Below are positions 45,619 through 54,019 of a DNA stretch of 64,000 nt, in pieces (position 1 is the stretch's first letter; each line of letters begins with the position of its first letter). Below the pieces are notes generated by a model. It made no database searches and was not told where the DNA came from. It was given only the letters and a program-made list of their open reading frames with translations. Source of the DNA: an uncultured Acetatifactor sp. (lineage in GTDB: Bacteria > Bacillota > Clostridia > Lachnospirales > Lachnospiraceae); assembly GCA_934436435.1 (NCBI GenBank), contig CAKSAN010000001.1, positions 62,001 through 126,000 of the forward strand, in the 5' to 3' direction. The position numbers and the translations under genes are program-made.

Positions 45619-47301
45619 GTGGCTTTACAACAAATCGACGCTAAGATGCTTTCCAAGATGTTCTTAGCCGGCGCCAAGAATTTAGAGAATAAGAAAGAAT
45701 GGATCAATGAGTTGAACGTATTTCCCGTTCCCGACGGAGATACCGGAACCAATATGACCATGACGATCATGTCTGCGGCAAGAGAAGTTTCCGCATTGGG
45801 TGAAAATGCCGATATGGCTGCCCTGTGCAAGGCTATTTCCAGCGGTTCCCTGCGTGGTGCCAGAGGTAACTCCGGTGTTATCCTGTCTCAGTTGTTCCGT
45901 GGTTTTACCAAGAGCATCAAGGAAGAACAGGTACTGGACATTCCTGTCCTGACCCGTGCATTTGAAAAAGCGGTGGAGACCGCATACAAGGCTGTTATGA
46001 AGCCGAAGGAAGGTACGATCCTTACGGTAGCAAGAGGTGCTTCCGATAAGGCAAAGGAGCTTTGCGAGGATGGAGCAGAGGATCTCGAGCAGTTCCTTGG
46101 AGCTGTGATCGAACATGCCCGTTATGTTCTCAGCCAGACTCCCGAGATGCTGCCCGTATTAAAGCAGGCAGGTGTAGTGGATTCCGGCGGACAGGGTCTG
46201 GTAGAAGTATTAAGTGGTGCGTATGACGCATTCTTAGGCAAAGAGATTGATCTGACCGTAGCTCCCGCAGCCACTGAAAAAGCAGAAGATACCAAGAGTT
46301 CTCTGGAAGTACAGGCGGAAGCGGAGATCAAGTTCGGCTATTGCACCGAATTCATTATTCTGTTAAATAAGCCTTTTAATGTAAAAGCAGAGATGGATTT
46401 CAAGGCATTCTTAGAGTCCATCGGTGATTCTATTGTATGTGTTGCGGATGACGATGTGGTCAAGGTGCATGTACATACCAATGATCCGGGTCTGGCCATC
46501 CAGAAGGCATTGAAGTATGGTGCATTGTCCAACATGAAGATCGACAATATGCGCTTGGAGCATCAGGAGAAGCTGTTCAAGCTCTCTGAGAAGGAAGCAG
46601 CGCAGAAGAAGGACGAAGAAGAGAAGGCGGCACAGCCTCCCAAGGAAGTCGGCTTCCTTGCAGTATCCGTAGGCGACGGCTTAAGTGAACTGTTCAAGAG
46701 CCTTGGTGTGGATTACATCATTGAGGGTGGTCAGACCATGAACCCCAGCACCGCAGACATTCTGGATGCGGTAGACAAGGTGAATGCCCGGACAATCTTC
46801 GTTCTTCCGAACAACAAGAACATCATTCTGGCAGCTAATCAGGCGGCGGAACTGATGACCGATAAAGAGCTTTTAGTCATTCCCACCAAGACCATTCCTC
46901 AGGGTATCACTGCTGTGATTAACTTTGTGCCTGAATTGTCCGTGGAAGAGAATGAAGAGACCATGCTCCGTGAGATCAAGAATGTCAAGACCGGTCAGGT
47001 GACCTATGCGGTACGTGATACGGTAATTGATGACAAGGAGATCAAGAAGAATGACTTCATGGGTATCGGTGATCATGGTATTGTAGCCGTTGGTACCGAT
47101 ATGGTAAAGGTGACCCGCGATATGATCGCAGAGCTGGTGGATGAGGATTCCGAGCTGATCAGTGTATACTATGGTTGCGACGTGGCAGAGGATGCGGCAG
47201 AAGCACTGCGTGCGGATCTGGAAGAGGCTTATCCTGCCTGCGATATTGAATTGCAGTATGGCGGACAACCTATTTATTACTATACTGTTTCTGTAGAGTA
47301 A
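45619..47301 (+). CDS. FakA-like fatty-acid kinase (DAK2/YloV)
   Basis: Fatty acid kinase catalytic subunit, which phosphorylates exogenous fatty acids bound by FakB (DegV family). The 560-residue protein has the N-terminal DhaL/DAK2 domain (NVFPVPDGDTGTNMT at about 34-48, GARGNSGVILSQ), then the central and C-terminal domains (VHVHTNDPG, FVLPNNKNI). GTG 45619 is chosen: AAGGAGG (45604-45610) lies 8 bases upstream; the frame opens at TTG 45598. Likely FakB partner: the degV gene at 49941. Confidence 0.9.
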   Translation: MALQQIDAKMLSKMFLAGAKNLENKKEWINELNVFPVPDGDTGTNMTMTIMSAAREVSALGENADMAALCKAISSGSLRGARGNSGVILSQLFRGFTKSIKEEQVLDIPVLTRAFEKAVETAYKAVMKPKEGTILTVARGASDKAKELCEDGAEDLEQFLGAVIEHARYVLSQTPEMLPVLKQAGVVDSGGQGLVEVLSGAYDAFLGKEIDLTVAPAATEKAEDTKSSLEVQAEAEIKFGYCTEFIILLNKPFNVKAEMDFKAFLESIGDSIVCVADDDVVKVHVHTNDPGLAIQKALKYGALSNMKIDNMRLEHQEKLFKLSEKEAAQKKDEEEKAAQPPKEVGFLAVSVGDGLSELFKSLGVDYIIEGGQTMNPSTADILDAVDKVNARTIFVLPNNKNIILAANQAAELMTDKELLVIPTKTIPQGITAVINFVPELSVEENEETMLREIKNVKTGQVTYAVRDTVIDDKEIKKNDFMGIGDHGIVAVGTDMVKVTRDMIAELVDEDSELISVYYGCDVAEDAAEALRADLEEAYPACDIELQYGGQPIYYYTVSVE

Positions 47302-47329
47302 ATGGAGAGTTAGTGAAATAATTTAAAGT

Positions 47330-47373
47330 AAGGGCACAGCAACGATAAATTCAATGTCTGTGCCCTTCTTTTA
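47330..47373 (+). terminator. Terminator of the fakA-like gene (unit 1 of the hairpin array)
   Basis: AAGGGCACAG (47330-47339) pairs with CTGTGCCCTT (47358-47367), followed by TTCTTTTA. It is also the first unit of the downstream 51-52-bp tandem array. Confidence 0.8.
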
Positions 47374-47752
47374 TCTTGAAATGGGTACAGCATAAGAGAA
47401 TGAGTCGCGCTGTACCCTTGACCTGTCTTAAAGCGGGCACAGTGCAAGAGAAGATGCCGCTTTGTACCCACAGTTTGTCCTAAAATGGGCATAGTGCAAG
47501 AGAAGGTGTCTCCTGTACCCTCGGCTCGTTTTAAAATGGGCACAGCACAAGAAATGGGCTACACTGTACCCTTGGTTCGTTCTAAAATGGGCACAGCACA
47601 AGAAAATGGGCCTCCTGTACCCCTCGGCTCGTTCGAAAGTGGGTACAGCACAAGAAAGGATACCTCTCGGTGCCTTCAACTTGTTCTAATTAGGGTACCG
47701 TACAAGAAGATGTATCGCTCTGTGCCCACAGTTCTCGTTAGCGAGGGTACAG
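47332..47752. repeat. Tandem array of nine 51-52-bp inverted-repeat units
   Basis: Left arms of the form GGGYACAG start at 47332, 47383, 47435, 47487, 47538, 47589, 47641, 47693 and 47745, i.e. every 51-52 bases. Right arms CTGTACCC/CTGTGCCC follow about 19 bases later at 47358, 47410, 47462, 47513, 47564, 47615, 47667 (degenerate) and 47720; unit 9 has only the left arm. Between units lies a 17-base linker related to TCGGCTCGTTCTAAAAT, and loops share CACAAGA. It fills the whole 487-base gap between the fakA-like gene and recG. Open frames of 70-90 codons exist on both strands, but show only the 17-residue repeat and I do not call them genes. Confidence 0.9.
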
Positions 47753-47788
47753 CGCTGGAATAATAAGAAATAGAAAGGAGGGGCTGGT

Positions 47789-49852
47789 ATGAGTGACGCA
47801 ATACCTGTGAACAGAATAAAAGGCGTGGGAGAGAAGACGGCGGCTCTGTTCGGTAAGATCAATGTCTTTACCGTGGAGGATCTGATTGGGCATTATCCCA
47901 GAGATTACGAGACTTACGATGCTCCGGTAGCCATTCGTGAGGCATCCCCCGGCAGTGTGCAGGCCATCTACGGGCAGATCACGGCCATCCCCAATGTAAA
48001 AAAGGTCCGGAACCTGTCGATCCTGAATGCGGTGTTGAAGGATGACAACGGGGATTCGATTCAGCTTACTTTTTTCAATATGCCTTTTTTGAAAAAGGTA
48101 TTAAAGCCCGGCGGATTCTATCTGTTCCGGGGGCTGGTGCAGCAGCGGGGCACCCATAAGATCATGGAGCAGCCCCGGATGTTCACATGGGACGAATACC
48201 GGCAGAAATCCGGACGGCTTTTACCCCGATATGCGCTGACCAAGGGTCTGACCAATCAGACGGTACAGAAATCCGTAGCGCAGGCTCTGGAATATTATCC
48301 TCCGGAAAAAGAATATCTCCCGCAGTCCGTATTGCAGAAAATTCCCATGCTTTCCCACAGAGAAGCAGTCAATTCCCTGCATTTTCCGGAGAACCGGGAG
48401 GAGCTGCTGGCCGCCAGGAACCGCATGGTATTTGAAGAGTTCTTTTCTTTTTTACTGGTTCTCCGGAAAAATAAGGATCTGGCGGCCAAGACAGAGAATC
48501 ATTTTCCCATGTATGAGACCGCGGATACAGTGCGGTTTTTAGAGCAGCTGCCGTTTCCTCTGACCAAAGCCCAAAGAAAAGTCTGGGGAGAGCTCAGAGA
48601 GGACATGGGCAGCCCCTATGCCATGAACCGGCTGATTCAGGGTGATGTAGGCTCCGGTAAGACGATTCTGGCGGTACTGGCGCTTCTTATGTGCGCAGCC
48701 AACGGCTTTCAGGGAGCTCTGATGGCACCGACGGAAGTGCTGGCTGTCCAGCATTTTGAGACCATATCCGGCTATGTAAAAGAATATGGCATTGCTTTTC
48801 GTCCGGTGCTTCTGACCGGTTCCATGACAGCCAAGGAGAAGCGGGAGGCATACGGCAGAATTGCCTCGGGAGAAGCCAATCTGATCATCGGAACCCATGC
48901 ATTGATTCAGGAAAAGGTGGAATACGCATCCTTGGCACTGGTGGTAACGGACGAACAGCACCGTTTCGGAGTAAGACAGAGAGAGACTCTGGCGGCCAAA
49001 GGAAAAGAACCCCATGTGCTGGTCATGAGTGCCACCCCCATTCCCCGGACGCTGGCCATCATTTTGTATGGGGATCTGAAAGTCTCCGTCATTGATGAGC
49101 TTCCCGCCAACCGTCTGCCCATCAAGAACTGCGTGGTAGGCACCTCCTACCGCCCCAAGGCCTATGAATTTATCGCAAAAGAAGTGGCGGCTGGAAGACA
49201 GGCCTACGTCATCTGTCCTATGGTGGAAGAGGGCGAAGCGGAAGACCTGGAGAACGTGGTGGATTACACGGAGAAGCTCCGGGCGGCTCTGCCTCCTTCC
49301 GTACAGGTAGCCTACTTGCACGGAAAAATGCGTCCGGCGGACAAGAACCGTATTATGGAAGAATTCGCTGACAAAGAGATCGATGTCTTAGTCTCCACCA
49401 CGGTCATCGAAGTCGGTATCAATGTTCCCAATGCCACGGTGATGATGGTGGAGAATGCGGAGCGTTTTGGTCTGGCCCAGCTGCATCAGCTGCGGGGACG
49501 TGTGGGACGTGGCGAATTCCAGAGCTATTGTATTTTCATCAGTACCTCTGAAGCCAGGGAGACCATGGAACGTTTGCAGATTCTGAACCATTCCAACGAC
49601 GGTTTCCATATTGCCTCAGAAGATCTGAAGTTACGAGGTCCCGGCGATATTTTCGGGATCCGGCAGAGCGGCGAATTTTCTTTTGTACTGGGAGATATTT
49701 ACACAGATGCTTTTCTGTTAAAAACCGCTTCCGAAGCCGTGGATGCGCTGCTGGACGAGGATCCGGAACTTGACAGTGAGGATACCATGCTACTAAGGCA
49801 GTATTTTGCGGAACATCATTCGGCAAATATGGTTGACTTTCGAACCATCTGA
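47789..49852 (+). CDS. recG: ATP-dependent DNA helicase RecG
   Basis: Fork- and branch-migrating helicase used in recombination and fork rescue. The 687-residue protein has the N-terminal wedge/OB domain (YGQITAIPNVKKVRNLS), Walker A GDVGSGKT at about 283-290, a DEQH motif (VVTDEQHRFGVRQR), motif III VLVMSATPIPRTLA and motif VI QLHQLRGRVGRG. Complete. AAAGGAGG precedes ATG 47789. It lies just after the hairpin array. Confidence 0.97.
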   Translation: MSDAIPVNRIKGVGEKTAALFGKINVFTVEDLIGHYPRDYETYDAPVAIREASPGSVQAIYGQITAIPNVKKVRNLSILNAVLKDDNGDSIQLTFFNMPFLKKVLKPGGFYLFRGLVQQRGTHKIMEQPRMFTWDEYRQKSGRLLPRYALTKGLTNQTVQKSVAQALEYYPPEKEYLPQSVLQKIPMLSHREAVNSLHFPENREELLAARNRMVFEEFFSFLLVLRKNKDLAAKTENHFPMYETADTVRFLEQLPFPLTKAQRKVWGELREDMGSPYAMNRLIQGDVGSGKTILAVLALLMCAANGFQGALMAPTEVLAVQHFETISGYVKEYGIAFRPVLLTGSMTAKEKREAYGRIASGEANLIIGTHALIQEKVEYASLALVVTDEQHRFGVRQRETLAAKGKEPHVLVMSATPIPRTLAIILYGDLKVSVIDELPANRLPIKNCVVGTSYRPKAYEFIAKEVAAGRQAYVICPMVEEGEAEDLENVVDYTEKLRAALPPSVQVAYLHGKMRPADKNRIMEEFADKEIDVLVSTTVIEVGINVPNATVMMVENAERFGLAQLHQLRGRVGRGEFQSYCIFISTSEARETMERLQILNHSNDGFHIASEDLKLRGPGDIFGIRQSGEFSFVLGDIYTDAFLLKTASEAVDALLDEDPELDSEDTMLLRQYFAEHHSANMVDFRTI

Positions 49853-49870
49853 CAGTAAAATTACTTTTAG

Positions 49871-49886
49871 GTTCAAAGTTTTGAAC
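49871..49886. repeat. Perfect inverted repeat between recG and degV
   Basis: GTTCAAA (49871-49877) and TTTGAAC (49880-49886) separated by two bases. The half-site order GTTC...GAAC is opposite to that of a LexA box. TTGAAC at 49881-49886 could also serve as the -35 of a weak degV promoter. Confidence 0.5.
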
Positions 49887-49940
49887 TGCGAACCGGTTAG
49901 GTTTATGCAAAATAATGCAAAGGGAAGGTTTAGATACCAA

Positions 49941-50810
49941 ATGGCAAAAATAGCAATTGTAACAGACAGTAACAGCGGTATTACACAGGCGGAGGGAAAA
50001 GAGCTTGGAATTTATGTGCTTCCCATGCCTTTTATGATTGATGAAGTCACTTATTACGAAGACATTGACCTGACACAGGAGCAGTTCTATGAAAAGCTGA
50101 AATCCGGTGCCAACATTGCCACCAGCCAGCCGACTCCGGACAGCGTCACCAGTCTGTGGGACAAGCTCTTACTGGAATATGACGAGATCGTACACATTCC
50201 CATGAGCAGCGGGCTGTCCGGGTCCTGCCAGAGTGCTTTTGTCTTTGCGGCAGTTTATGACGGCAGAGTCCAGGTCGTGAACAACCAGAGAATTTCCGTA
50301 ACCCAGCGTCAGTCCGCACTGGATGCCCTGCAGCTTGCAGCCGCCGGTAAAAATGCGGCAGAGATCAAGGAATTTCTGGAAAACGATAAATTTAACAGCA
50401 GTATCTATATTATGTTGGATACCCTGTATTACCTGAAAAAAGGCGGACGAATCACTCCGGCGGCCGCAGCTATCGGCACCATGCTTCGTTTAAAACCGGT
50501 ACTCACCATTCAGGGAGAAAAGCTGGATGCTTTTGCAAAAGCCAGAACCACCACACAGGGCAAGAGCATGATGATCAATGCCATCAAGAAGGACATCAAC
50601 GAGCGTTTCGGCGGCATGACGGAGGATAAGCATATCTGGATGCAGATCGCCTATACCCACGACAGAGCTGCAGCAGAGCAGTTCCGCACCGAAGTGGAGG
50701 CGGAATTCCCCGGCTATGATATTCATATCGATCCGCTGTCCTTAAGCGTTGCCTGCCACATCGGCCCCGGCTCCCTGGCACTGGCATGCTGTAAGAAGAT
50801 CACGGTATAA
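49941..50810 (+). CDS. DegV family fatty-acid-binding protein (FakB-like)
   Basis: A 289-residue DegV protein; members bind a fatty acid between two domains and hand it to FakA for phosphorylation. The N-terminal IAIVTDSNSGIT, the TSQPTPDSVTSLWDKL and IPMSSGLSGSCQSA segments (phosphate and carboxylate contacts), and YYLKKGGRITPAAAAIGTMLRLKPVL are typical. ATG 49941 is chosen; the frame upstream to 49806 has no family similarity. Near the FakA-like gene, which supports a working FakAB pair. Confidence 0.93.
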   Translation: MAKIAIVTDSNSGITQAEGKELGIYVLPMPFMIDEVTYYEDIDLTQEQFYEKLKSGANIATSQPTPDSVTSLWDKLLLEYDEIVHIPMSSGLSGSCQSAFVFAAVYDGRVQVVNNQRISVTQRQSALDALQLAAAGKNAAEIKEFLENDKFNSSIYIMLDTLYYLKKGGRITPAAAAIGTMLRLKPVLTIQGEKLDAFAKARTTTQGKSMMINAIKKDINERFGGMTEDKHIWMQIAYTHDRAAAEQFRTEVEAEFPGYDIHIDPLSLSVACHIGPGSLALACCKKITV

Positions 50811-50935
50811 TGAGCCTCAAGGAAAAACAAGTGGCTGCGGAGCAGACATTTGTTTTTCTGGGCTCATTAACGAACGAATATCCTGCGAAGCAGGATGTAG
50901 AGCGCGACAGCGCGAATGCGTGAGTTCATGATATA
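50811..50935. repeat. Structured intergenic element of three hairpins after degV
   Basis: TGAGCC (50811-50816) pairs with GGCTCA (50861-50866) and an inner A/T-rich stem joins 50820-50830 to 50850-50859. ATCCTGC-GAA-GCAGGAT follows at 50880-50896, then GCGC-GACA-GCGC at about 50902-50913. It is not needed for termination, since a separate terminator lies at 50944-50981. It may be a dispersed palindromic repeat or a small RNA. Confidence 0.55.
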
Positions 50936-50943
50936 ACAATACA

Positions 50944-50981
50944 AAAAGCTCCCGGTAAAGCCATAAGGCCCGGGAGCTTTT
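50944..50981. terminator. Bidirectional terminator between degV and the LytTR regulator gene
   Basis: A 12-bp stem (50944-50955 with 50970-50981, AAAAGCTCCCGG) with T-runs on both strands. Confidence 0.9.
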
Positions 50982-50995
50982 ATGTATGCGGTCTG

Positions 50996-51685
50996 TCACT
51001 GTGCCAAAAAGGCTCTTCGTATCTGTTCCAGATATTTTTTCCCGACAGGGAGTTCCTCTTTGCCGCTTAATATGATCCGGTTGTCCGTGAGAGAAGTTAC
51101 TGCATTTATATTAACGATTATGGTTCTATGACATTGCTGGAAATACGCAGGCAAATGAGCAAGAACTTCCCGCAGACTGATCATCTGGCGAAATTTTTCA
51201 TTTTCCGTCACGATCTCGATCGAATGATTGCTACTGGAAATATATAAAATTTCTTTGTAAGGGATCTTATACATTTCGGATCTGGTTCTCACCATATAAT
51301 TTTGATCACTGAGTTCCTCTGTTATCAGCTTCAAGTCGCGGTCCAATTTCACGGGATCGATGGGCTTTAGAAGATAGTCCAGTGCTCGGACGGAATATCC
51401 CTCAAAAACATACTCCTGAAATCCGGTCAGAAAAATAATATGTCCCTTGTAATTATGTTCCCGAAGATTTCTGGCAATGTCGACCCCGTTTTCTTCTTTT
51501 AATGAGATATCCAGAAAATATACGTCGGTTGCAAGGTAACTGTTGGTAAAAAATATATGATGGGATGAGGAATACCATTTCACAGCAGCCTCTAGGTGAT
51601 GGGTCTGAAACCATTTTCGTATTTTTTCTATTAAATCCTGTGCAAAGCTTTCTTCATCCTCGATAATAGTGATATGTATATTCAT
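50996..51685 (-). CDS. LytTR-family response regulator
   Basis: A 229-residue regulator. The receiver domain (1-115) has the acidic pair IIEDEE, phosphoacceptor Asp59 (VYFLDISL) and the Lys of DYLLKPIDP at about 107. The LytTR DNA-binding domain (about 125-229) contains KEILYISSSNHSIEIVTE and FQQCHRTIIVNINAV. Homologues such as AgrA and VirR bind direct repeats of about 9 bp spaced 21-22 bp apart. It overlaps the sensor gene by four bases. Confidence 0.95.
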   Translation of the reverse strand: MNIHITIIEDEESFAQDLIEKIRKWFQTHHLEAAVKWYSSSHHIFFTNSYLATDVYFLDISLKEENGVDIARNLREHNYKGHIIFLTGFQEYVFEGYSVRALDYLLKPIDPVKLDRDLKLITEELSDQNYMVRTRSEMYKIPYKEILYISSSNHSIEIVTENEKFRQMISLREVLAHLPAYFQQCHRTIIVNINAVTSLTDNRIILSGKEELPVGKKYLEQIRRAFLAQ

Positions 51686-53007
51686 ACGGTATTCCTTTCT
51701 GTTTCTAAATCTAAAGAGACAGGAAGTGCTATTGCTATTGTAAACTCATTGGTAGAAGGTGTCACCTGATAAAATCCCCCACAAGATTCCGTTACCCGGG
51801 CGATCTGACGCAATCCGTAACCATGTTCTTTCCCGTCTTTGGTTGACAGCAAATTACCTTTTTTGTTATACAGATAATTACCGGCGCTGGAATTGTTTAA
51901 AGTGATCAGCAGCATATCGCCCTTAGGCTTTATGTCCAGATGAATCCAGGGAGCGGCGGGACAGGACTGGCAGGCCTCGATGGCATTGTCTAAGATATTG
52001 GTAAACAGAGTCGAAGTATCCAGCGGAGACAGCGGAAATACTGTGGGAAGGTACACCGAATGTTCAAAGCGTATTCCTCTGTGCTTCATGGTGTAATATT
52101 TCAAAGACAACACTGCATCCAGAATCGGATTGCCCGAGGAAAAGACCGGTTTGATCATATCGGAACTGCTTAAAAGCTCATTCACATATAGTAACGACTC
52201 GTCATACTGCTTTTGTTGCAGCATGGTGGAAAGTACCTGTAACTGGTTCTTATAATCATGTTTCCAGCCCCGGATAAAAGCGGAAGATTCTTTCAGATTG
52301 ACCAGTTCCTGTTCCTCGATCTGATATAGATTATTACGCTGCTGTAATTCATTATTTTTGCGGTAATAGATTCCAAGAAGTTCTACGATCATCAATAGCA
52401 GCAGGAGAACTCCAAGAAAAATATAGTTGACCGTTGCAAGAGAAATTCTGGAAAGAACGATCTCGTTGCGTTCGAAATAAAACACATATTTCAAAAGAAT
52501 ATCGGAGGCAAAAACTCCCAGCCCGCAAGTAAGAAAAATCACACCTTCAAAATATCCCGGAAATTTCAAATCCTGCGGGAAGAATTGAATGACTGCCCAG
52601 ATCAGGAGGCAGTAGGTGAGTATGTATATGACCAGAGCCTGATTGCGAATGGCAGAATTGACCGTAAGTGCCTCCGAAGTATCCTGAAACAGAATCCCCA
52701 GCACAGAAAAGGTCACACTGTCCGAAACAACTGCCAGCAAAGCGGGAATACCACCGATCAACAATCGGGCTCCCCGGGAGCCTTCCGCAAACACTATAGT
52801 ATATAAAATCTGGCAGATCAGACCGGATACACAGGTAATGGTGGGGGCAATATTCAAAAGATTCAGCAACGTGATCAGGACGAAGAGAAGCACCAATCCG
52901 ATGCCCCTGTAAATCCAGTGGAGCCGCCGGAGTGTGAGCGTTCTGGAAATAAAAAAATAGAATAATAAAACGGTTATCACGTTGACAAGCAATTCTCCAA
53001 TATTCAT
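51682..53007 (-). CDS. AgrC-like GHKL sensor histidine kinase
   Basis: A 441-residue kinase with six N-terminal transmembrane helices (1-215), a coiled-coil linker, and a GHKL catalytic domain. The H-box is RGWKHDYKNQ (His250), the N-box NILDNAIEAC, and the G region HGYGLRQIARV. Layout equals that of peptide-sensing AgrC/ComD kinases, but no agrB or agrD gene lies nearby. GGAG lies 7 bases before ATG 53007. Promoter and operator are described separately. Confidence 0.93.
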   Translation of the reverse strand: MNIGELLVNVITVLLFYFFISRTLTLRRLHWIYRGIGLVLLFVLITLLNLLNIAPTITCVSGLICQILYTIVFAEGSRGARLLIGGIPALLAVVSDSVTFSVLGILFQDTSEALTVNSAIRNQALVIYILTYCLLIWAVIQFFPQDLKFPGYFEGVIFLTCGLGVFASDILLKYVFYFERNEIVLSRISLATVNYIFLGVLLLLLMIVELLGIYYRKNNELQQRNNLYQIEEQELVNLKESSAFIRGWKHDYKNQLQVLSTMLQQKQYDESLLYVNELLSSSDMIKPVFSSGNPILDAVLSLKYYTMKHRGIRFEHSVYLPTVFPLSPLDTSTLFTNILDNAIEACQSCPAAPWIHLDIKPKGDMLLITLNNSSAGNYLYNKKGNLLSTKDGKEHGYGLRQIARVTESCGGFYQVTPSTNEFTIAIALPVSLDLETERNTV

Positions 53008-53050
53008 AACTTTTCTCCATTTTAGTTATATAGTATTTCCTCTGAATATA

Positions 53051-53079
53051 ATTATAAGATGCATTATTTAAAAGGTCAA
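53051..53079 (-). promoter_or_regulatory. Promoter of the LytTR two-component operon
   Basis: On the minus strand: TTGACC (53079-53074), 17 bases, TATAAT (53056-53051). The two TTCACGCC repeats lie immediately upstream. Confidence 0.85.
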
Positions 53080-53083
53080 AAAA

Positions 53084-53112
53084 TTCACGCCTGTAAAATA
53101 GCTGTTCACGCC
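53084..53112. promoter_or_regulatory. Direct-repeat operator, probable LytTR binding site
   Basis: TTCACGCC occurs at 53084-53091 and 53105-53112, 21 bases apart start to start. The near copy is four bases upstream of the -35 box of the two-component operon. Two direct repeats on one face of the helix is the known arrangement of AgrA/VirR-type LytTR sites. The repeats also lie within 8-36 bases upstream of a weak plus-strand promoter, so both directions might be controlled. Confidence 0.65.
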
Positions 53113-53119
53113 GATTGTA

Positions 53120-53147
53120 TTGAAAAAGAAAATAGAACTGTTAAAAT
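53120..53147 (+). promoter_or_regulatory. Candidate plus-strand promoter before the SdpI-like gene
   Basis: TTGAAA (53120-53125), 16 bases, TAAAAT (53142-53147). It faces away from the two-component operon. Confidence 0.45.
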
Positions 53148-53311
53148 ATAACCATGTCGAGACAAGTAACGATTCATTTCTCCATGATTTGCAGGAAAAC
53201 GAGCCCCCTATAAAAAGAATTATAAAAGAAGATTTGTTGAAGGCAATCATTTTTACAGTATTTTGTACCTTAAGCAAGGTGAAAGGGATGAATATAAATA
53301 TGAAAAAATGA
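53120..53311 (+). pseudogene. Remnant or small ORF before the SdpI-like gene
   Basis: An open frame with no ATG; it can only start at TTG 53120, which sits in a promoter-like element. Its 63-residue translation (KYNHVETSNDSFLHDL, then EDLLKAIIFTVFCTL) is unlike anything I know. The stop codon overlaps the SdpI-like ATG as ATGA, which suggests that the 3' end once belonged to a coupled upstream gene, perhaps a regulator. I report it as a probable remnant. Confidence 0.3.
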
Positions 53312-53973
53312 AAATGCTTTATAATACAATTATGTTTATGCCGACAGCTATAACACTAATTTGTCTGAATTATATTCCTGACCGGATTCCTACACATTAT
53401 AGCTTGACAAATCAGGCTGATAGATGGGGGAGCAAATATGAACTTTTAGCTTTTCCTATATTAGTTATTGGTTTTGGTATTTTTATGCGTATGCTTGCAA
53501 ATTATCACAAAAAACATGAAAAATTGGGGACGAATAATGAACAAGTATGTCTTACATCAGGCATTGTATGTATGATTCTCTTCAGCTTTTTAAATTATTA
53601 TTTCTTATACTTAGGAGGAAAAAGTATTGAAGATGCATCTGTATTTGTACTTGATTTGGAGCAAATCATTTTTGGAATGTTAGGAATTGCAATGATAATT
53701 ATTGGTAATATTTTACCAAAAGCAAGAATGAATTCATTTACAGGATTTAGAACACGATGGAGTATGCAGAATGAAAAAACTTGGGAAAAAAGTCAATTGT
53801 TTGGGGGAATATCTTTTTTAATCGCAGGTCTTATTATATTAGTAATCAGCTTTGTAACAAAAAGTATTAACTGCATGATTCTTTCCTTAGCATGTTTTTG
53901 GATTGTAATAATTATAGATTTTTGCTATACCTATTGGATCGCAAAGAAAATGGATAAAAAGAATGAAAAATAG
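53308..53973 (+). CDS. SdpI-like / DUF1648 membrane protein
   Basis: A 221-residue protein with six or so helices. The DUF1648 segment is LICLNYIPDRIPTHYSL followed by ADRWGSK, and the SdpI-like part GNILPKARMNSFTGFRTRW lies at about 135-155. SdpI gives Bacillus immunity to the SdpC toxin and signals to SdpR. No sdpABC or sdpR homologue is near. The gene is distinctly AT-rich, as are its flanks, which points to acquisition by transfer. Confidence 0.82.
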   Translation: MKMLYNTIMFMPTAITLICLNYIPDRIPTHYSLTNQADRWGSKYELLAFPILVIGFGIFMRMLANYHKKHEKLGTNNEQVCLTSGIVCMILFSFLNYYFLYLGGKSIEDASVFVLDLEQIIFGMLGIAMIIIGNILPKARMNSFTGFRTRWSMQNEKTWEKSQLFGGISFLIAGLIILVISFVTKSINCMILSLACFWIVIIIDFCYTYWIAKKMDKKNEK

Positions 53974-54019
53974 GAACTTGAAATATGGACAACAGGTTTA
54001 TGGTAAGGAGAAAGCACAC

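Noticed and set aside
47310..47763. Open frames on both strands across the hairpin array
   Set aside because: They only reflect the 51-52-bp repeat, contain 17-residue repeated blocks, have no ribosome sites and change frame where units are 52 bases long.
49871..49886. GTTCAAAGTTTTGAAC as a LexA box
   Set aside because: The half-sites point the wrong way (GTTC...GAAC) and no match to GAAC-N4-GTTC exists.
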